64,000 bases of DNA from JAJRQY01 sp965224435 (GTDB taxonomy: Bacteria; Actinomycetota; Acidimicrobiia; Acidimicrobiales; SZUA-35). The stretch is from the NCBI GenBank assembly GCA_965224435.1, contig OZ245048.1, positions 2,728,001 through 2,792,000 on the forward strand, in the 5' to 3' direction. Made by a program: the position numbers and the translations under genes. The notes under the pieces are model-generated. The model was not told the DNA's origin. It saw nothing but the letters and a program-made list of their open reading frames with translations, and searched no databases. Of this stretch, positions 61,093 through 64,000 are shown piece by piece; position 1 is the first letter of the stretch, and each line of letters begins with the position of its first letter.

Positions 61093-61564
61093 CCAACCCC
61101 AGAGCGATAGTCAGGCGCAAGACACCGGCAGTTCAGACACCGGCAGTTCAGATACCGGTGCCAACAATGGCGACGAAGAGTTCATCCATCCAATCTCAGC
61201 CCTAGCAAATCAGCTCAACCAGATCCCCCTTGAGCATGTCGGACCAATCCGCTATCCCAGCGATCCCATTGTCGAGTCACTCGTTAATGACATGCTGGAG
61301 CGAATCGCTCAGCAGTTTGAGGAGCGCCAGAACTGGTTGGCAAACACATCGCACGATTTGCGAAGTCCCATTACCGCCATCATGGCCAATGCCGAGCTTG
61401 CCATTGGTTCCCAAGCTTCGGTGGATGACATGCGGCATGCCGTTGAAGTTGCCCATCGAAACGCCCGTCGTCTAGCCGAGCTGATTGATGCCTTCATGGA
61501 GGAAGCGACAAAGCTTGGGGTGCACGGCTTACCCAACCGTCCAGGAAGCGCGTACTGGCACTGA
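61079..61564 (+). CDS. Histidine kinase dimerisation/phosphoacceptor domain without ATPase
   Basis: 161 residues. An acidic, Ser/Asp/Thr-rich start (a TGSSD repeat at about 16-26) precedes a helical DHp domain: NWLANTSHDLRSPITAIM with the phosphoacceptor His92. The protein then ends near residue 161, without N, G1, F or G2 boxes and without a membrane sensor. The gene starts inside the regulator gene. It could relay phosphate, sequester the regulator or need a kinase in trans. The 45-bp gap to the next gene leaves no room for a lost ATPase domain. Confidence 0.85.
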   Translation: MPRSSQPQSDSQAQDTGSSDTGSSDTGANNGDEEFIHPISALANQLNQIPLEHVGPIRYPSDPIVESLVNDMLERIAQQFEERQNWLANTSHDLRSPITAIMANAELAIGSQASVDDMRHAVEVAHRNARRLAELIDAFMEEATKLGVHGLPNRPGSAYWH

Positions 61565-61609
61565 ACCAGACTGAACTGAGTCGGCACAAAAAGTGGCACA
61601 CTGTCGGAC

Positions 61610-62467
61610 ATGACATTTGAGCGAATTGGAGTGGTTGGTGCCGGGCTCATGGGGTCGGGCATCGCCGAAGTATCAGCCAAGGCCGGAGCGACTGTGGTCG
61701 TGGCCGAGACCAGTGAAGATGCAGCGAAGGCTGGCCAGGCCAGGATCGAGAAATCACTGGACCGAGCGGTCAAGGCTGGAAAGATGCAACCCGACGAACA
61801 GATCGCGGTTCTTGACCGGCTCGTCTTCACTACCGACATGGAGAAAATGACTGACCGCCAGTTGGTGGTTGAGGCCATTGTCGAGAACGAGAACGCCAAG
61901 ACCACCTTGTTCCGCCGACTAGATGAGATCGTTGAAGACCCCGAGGCCATCCTCGCTTCCAACACCTCATCCATCCCAATCATGAAGCTGGCTATGGCCA
62001 CCAAGCGCCCCGAAAAGGTCATTGGCATCCACTTCTTCAATCCCGTGCCCATCCTTCATCTGGTTGAGCTGGTGACCTCGCTTCACACCTCGCCCGAGAC
62101 GCGGGACAAAGCAACGTCGTTTGCTGGCGAGCAACTCGGCAAGCGAGTTATCCATTCCAAGGACCGGGCCGGCTTCATCGTTAACGCCTTGCTGATCCCC
62201 TATATCTTGTCCGCCATACGCATGTTCGAGTCGGGCTTCGCCTCCAAAGAGGACATTGACCAGGGCATGGTCACCGGCTGCGCCCACCCAATGGGGCCCC
62301 TGGCCTTGGCCGATCTCATCGGCCTGGATACCACCAATGCGGTGGCCGAATCGCTCTACGCCGAGTTCAAGGAGCAGCTTTATGCGCCTCCACCACTGCT
62401 GGCCCGCATGTGTGAAGCTGGGCTACTTGGCCGCAAGACCGGCCGAGGCTTCTACGACTACAACTGA
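61610..62467 (+). CDS. 3-hydroxyacyl-CoA (3-hydroxybutyryl-CoA) dehydrogenase
   Basis: 285 residues. GVVGAGLMGSGIAEV binds NAD. SNTSSIPIMKLA, GIHFFNPVPILHLVELV with the catalytic His, and GFIVNALLIPYILSAI are classic. It ends GRGFYDYN. The monodomain length fits FadB2/Hbd enzymes of fatty-acid or butyrate metabolism. It appears unrelated to the polymer genes and marks the end of the accessory region. Confidence 0.95.
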   Translation: MTFERIGVVGAGLMGSGIAEVSAKAGATVVVAETSEDAAKAGQARIEKSLDRAVKAGKMQPDEQIAVLDRLVFTTDMEKMTDRQLVVEAIVENENAKTTLFRRLDEIVEDPEAILASNTSSIPIMKLAMATKRPEKVIGIHFFNPVPILHLVELVTSLHTSPETRDKATSFAGEQLGKRVIHSKDRAGFIVNALLIPYILSAIRMFESGFASKEDIDQGMVTGCAHPMGPLALADLIGLDTTNAVAESLYAEFKEQLYAPPPLLARMCEAGLLGRKTGRGFYDYN

Positions 62468-62542
62468 CATATCCGGACATATGACCTGGGGTCTGGAGCG
62501 ATACGTAGGTAGCGACGCTGGCGGCTTCTTACGTCCAGCTTC

Positions 62543-63490
62543 TTACGACCGGCTTCTGACCTTCTGCACGTTCTCGAAGGCGAAGACAGCTAAACCAATC
62601 CAGATAATGGCGAACCCCACCAACCGGGTGGGGTTCGCTGTTTCTCCAAACACGAATACCCCAATGGTGAACTGGATGGAAGGCGCCATGTACTGCATCA
62701 AGCCAATGGCCCACAAGGGAATACTCTGCGCAGCACGAGCGAAGAGCAGGAGCGGTGCGGCCGTAGCCAGACCAATCAACCCCGCAAACACGGGAGCTAA
62801 GCCCTCACCCATACTGATGCCGTTGCCGCCTACGCCGCCGTCACCTAAGCCACTTCCACCTGTGTCGCCGTCACCGGTCAAGCCGACCCAAGCGAGATAG
62901 ACCACGGCGAAAGGCACAATCCAGATGGTCTCCATGGCCAAACCCTCGACCGGGCCCCTCGTCGACTGCTTCTTGGTCAAGCCATAGACAGCAAAGCTGG
63001 AGGCCAACACCAGAGAAATCCAGGGCAGTGAGCCTGCTTCGACCCCAAGCAACGCGACACCGACCGCCGCGGTCGCTATGGCGAACCAGCCAACTCGACT
63101 CAGCCGCTCCCCCAGAAATACCACCCCAAGGAAAACCGACATGAGTGGGTTGATGAAGTAGCCAAGGCTGACCTCAACAACCCGCTCGGTAGAAACGGCG
63201 TAGACAAAGACCAGCCAGTTCAACCCGAGCAGGAGGCCTGCGACCAGGTGGATCCGATTGCGCATCGTCGCTGCCAACAGGTCCCTGGGCGACTGCTTGC
63301 GGACAATCCACAAGAAGACCACCAGGAGGAGCATGGTTTGCACCGCTCGCTGGGCCGTGACCTGGCCAGCGGGAATGGAAGCAACCTGATGCCAATAAAG
63401 CGGGGCCAACCCCCAAAGGAGGTAGGCCCCAAAAGCGAATCCAAATCCGGATTTCTCCGATTCGAGTTCAGTCGTCTCGGTTGTGGTCAA
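62543..63490 (-). CDS. rarD: RarD-type EamA permease
   Basis: 315 residues, ten membrane segments. AYLLWGLAPLYWHQ near the start, FINPLMSVFLGVVFLGERL, and QYMAPSIQFTIGVFVFGE are the RarD landmarks. A Gly-rich stretch (GDGDTGGSGLGDGGVGGNG) interrupts a loop around residue 215, which is unusual. Substrate of RarD proteins is not established. A perfect 12-bp hairpin lies within its 3' coding end. Confidence 0.9.
   Translation of the reverse strand: MTTTETTELESEKSGFGFAFGAYLLWGLAPLYWHQVASIPAGQVTAQRAVQTMLLLVVFLWIVRKQSPRDLLAATMRNRIHLVAGLLLGLNWLVFVYAVSTERVVEVSLGYFINPLMSVFLGVVFLGERLSRVGWFAIATAAVGVALLGVEAGSLPWISLVLASSFAVYGLTKKQSTRGPVEGLAMETIWIVPFAVVYLAWVGLTGDGDTGGSGLGDGGVGGNGISMGEGLAPVFAGLIGLATAAPLLLFARAAQSIPLWAIGLMQYMAPSIQFTIGVFVFGETANPTRLVGFAIIWIGLAVFAFENVQKVRSRS
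62610..62638 (+). terminator. Hairpin inside the rarD 3' end, possible terminator for the plus-strand gene
   Basis: GCGAACCCCACC (62610-62621) and GGTGGGGTTCGC (62627-62638) form a perfect 12-bp stem with a 5-nt loop. TGTTTCT follows on the plus strand. It lies 143 bp past the dehydrogenase stop and inside the convergent rarD gene. Confidence 0.6.
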
Positions 63491-63508
63491 TGACTAACGA
63501 CACCGCTG

Positions 63509-64000
63509 CTAGCGGCGAGAGAAGATGCGCAGGATGTACCAGAACATGGTCATCAGCGAACCGAACAGGGCAACAGCAGCGCCAACATAGGCCCAGGTTG
63601 GGTAACGGCGCACGATGTTCTGTGTCTGATAGAGGATGGAAGCACCAGACAGGCCGACCATGGCCACGCTAAAGAACAAGCCGAGGTTAAAGCCGAAGAT
63701 GACACCGCCAATGATCAGCACGAGTGCGGCCATCATGCCCCACATGACGATGGGACGAAGGAAGCTCAGATCTTTGCGGGTGACGAAAGCAACAATGGTG
63801 AGGCCAGCAAAGCCAATTGCGGTAACAACCGCGGCCGAGGCCACCGTTCCCGCTCCCTTGATCTGGAAGACCTGGTAAAGGAATGGAGCGAAGATGAATG
63901 ACTGCCCAAAGGCAATGCCAAAGAGGCCGCCGTACTGGGCCGCAGGATTGTCCAACTTCTGAACCGACTGGGAAGCGAACCAGTTGATGACCATGAAGCC
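63509..64000 (-). CDS. Bax inhibitor-1/YccA-family membrane protein (5' end beyond window)
   Basis: The visible 160 or so residues are the C-terminal part of a larger polytopic protein; the gene runs off the right edge. At least six hydrophobic segments are seen, with FGIAFGQSFIFAPFLY and the C-terminal QTQNIVRRYPTWAYVGAAV followed by FGSLMTMFWYILRIF, characteristic of the actinobacterial Bax1-I group. An internal ATG lies at 63994 but is unlikely to be the true start. The gene ends 18 bp before rarD. Confidence 0.88.
   Translation of the reverse strand, partial: GFMVINWFASQSVQKLDNPAAQYGGLFGIAFGQSFIFAPFLYQVFQIKGAGTVASAAVVTAIGFAGLTIVAFVTRKDLSFLRPIVMWGMMAALVLIIGGVIFGFNLGLFFSVAMVGLSGASILYQTQNIVRRYPTWAYVGAAVALFGSLMTMFWYILRIFSRR

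Overview
The window looks like chromosomal DNA of a moderately GC-rich actinobacterium, possibly of the Acidimicrobiia type. This is inferred from Thr-rich surface linkers, GTG/TTG starts, a membrane-anchored BON-like/OmpA protein, Wzz domains fused to BY-kinases, and gene chains joined by ATGA or TGATG overlaps. No rRNA, tRNA, CRISPR array or intact insertion sequence was seen. Almost the whole window is a cell-surface polysaccharide region with a hybrid NRPS-PKS operon in its middle.

Layout. (1) 12-1469: an OmpA-like envelope protein, then three 23-bp tandem repeats and a frameshifted remnant of a DUF4143-type ATPase. (2) 1477-17508: first polysaccharide block, holding a sugar transferase that lacks the usual Asp-Glu dyad, a CapD/FlaA1-type sugar nucleotide enzyme, a GT4 glycosyltransferase, Wzz/BY-kinase, Wzy, Wzx, a TylB-like aminotransferase, a Gfo/Idh/MocA oxidoreductase, a FemAB-like acyltransferase, an orphan protein, a DUF218/glycosidase-like fusion and a second, normal-looking sugar transferase. 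(3) 17536-28921, minus strand: a compact operon of NRPS (C-A-PCP, predicted serine), PKS (KS-AT-KR-ACP-C), aldo/keto reductase and TauD-like dioxygenase. (4) 29499-36629, plus strand: a second CapD/FlaA1 paralogue followed by a chain that resembles WbpA-D-E-B plus a second UDP-sugar dehydrogenase. (5) 36690-57555: an acyltransferase-3/SGNH protein, a second Wzx and Wzy, GTs, acyltransferases, a bi-domain oxidoreductase with heparinase II/III, a PglC/PglD/PglE-like set, a WecB-like epimerase, a VanZ-LamG protein, a coiled-coil protein, an EAL response regulator and a second Wzz/BY-kinase. (6) 57608-64000: a PLP decarboxylase, an HEXXH protein, an OmpR-type regulator with a kinase fragment lacking an ATPase domain, 3-hydroxyacyl-CoA dehydrogenase, RarD and a partial Bax inhibitor-1 family protein.

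How it fits together. The window encodes two sets of Wzx/Wzy/Wzz-kinase functions, three priming transferases and sugar nucleotide pathways that could supply diacetamido-uronic acids, bacillosamine-type sugars and an aminodeoxyhexose. The NRPS-PKS operon sits between the two halves. It has no thioesterase and ends in a condensation domain, so its acyl product may be passed to an amine or hydroxyl acceptor, conceivably a sugar of the polymer. That link is inference. The EAL protein suggests c-di-GMP control of the locus, also inference.

Limits: everything comes from reading translated sequence by eye. No alignments, structure predictions or database searches were run.
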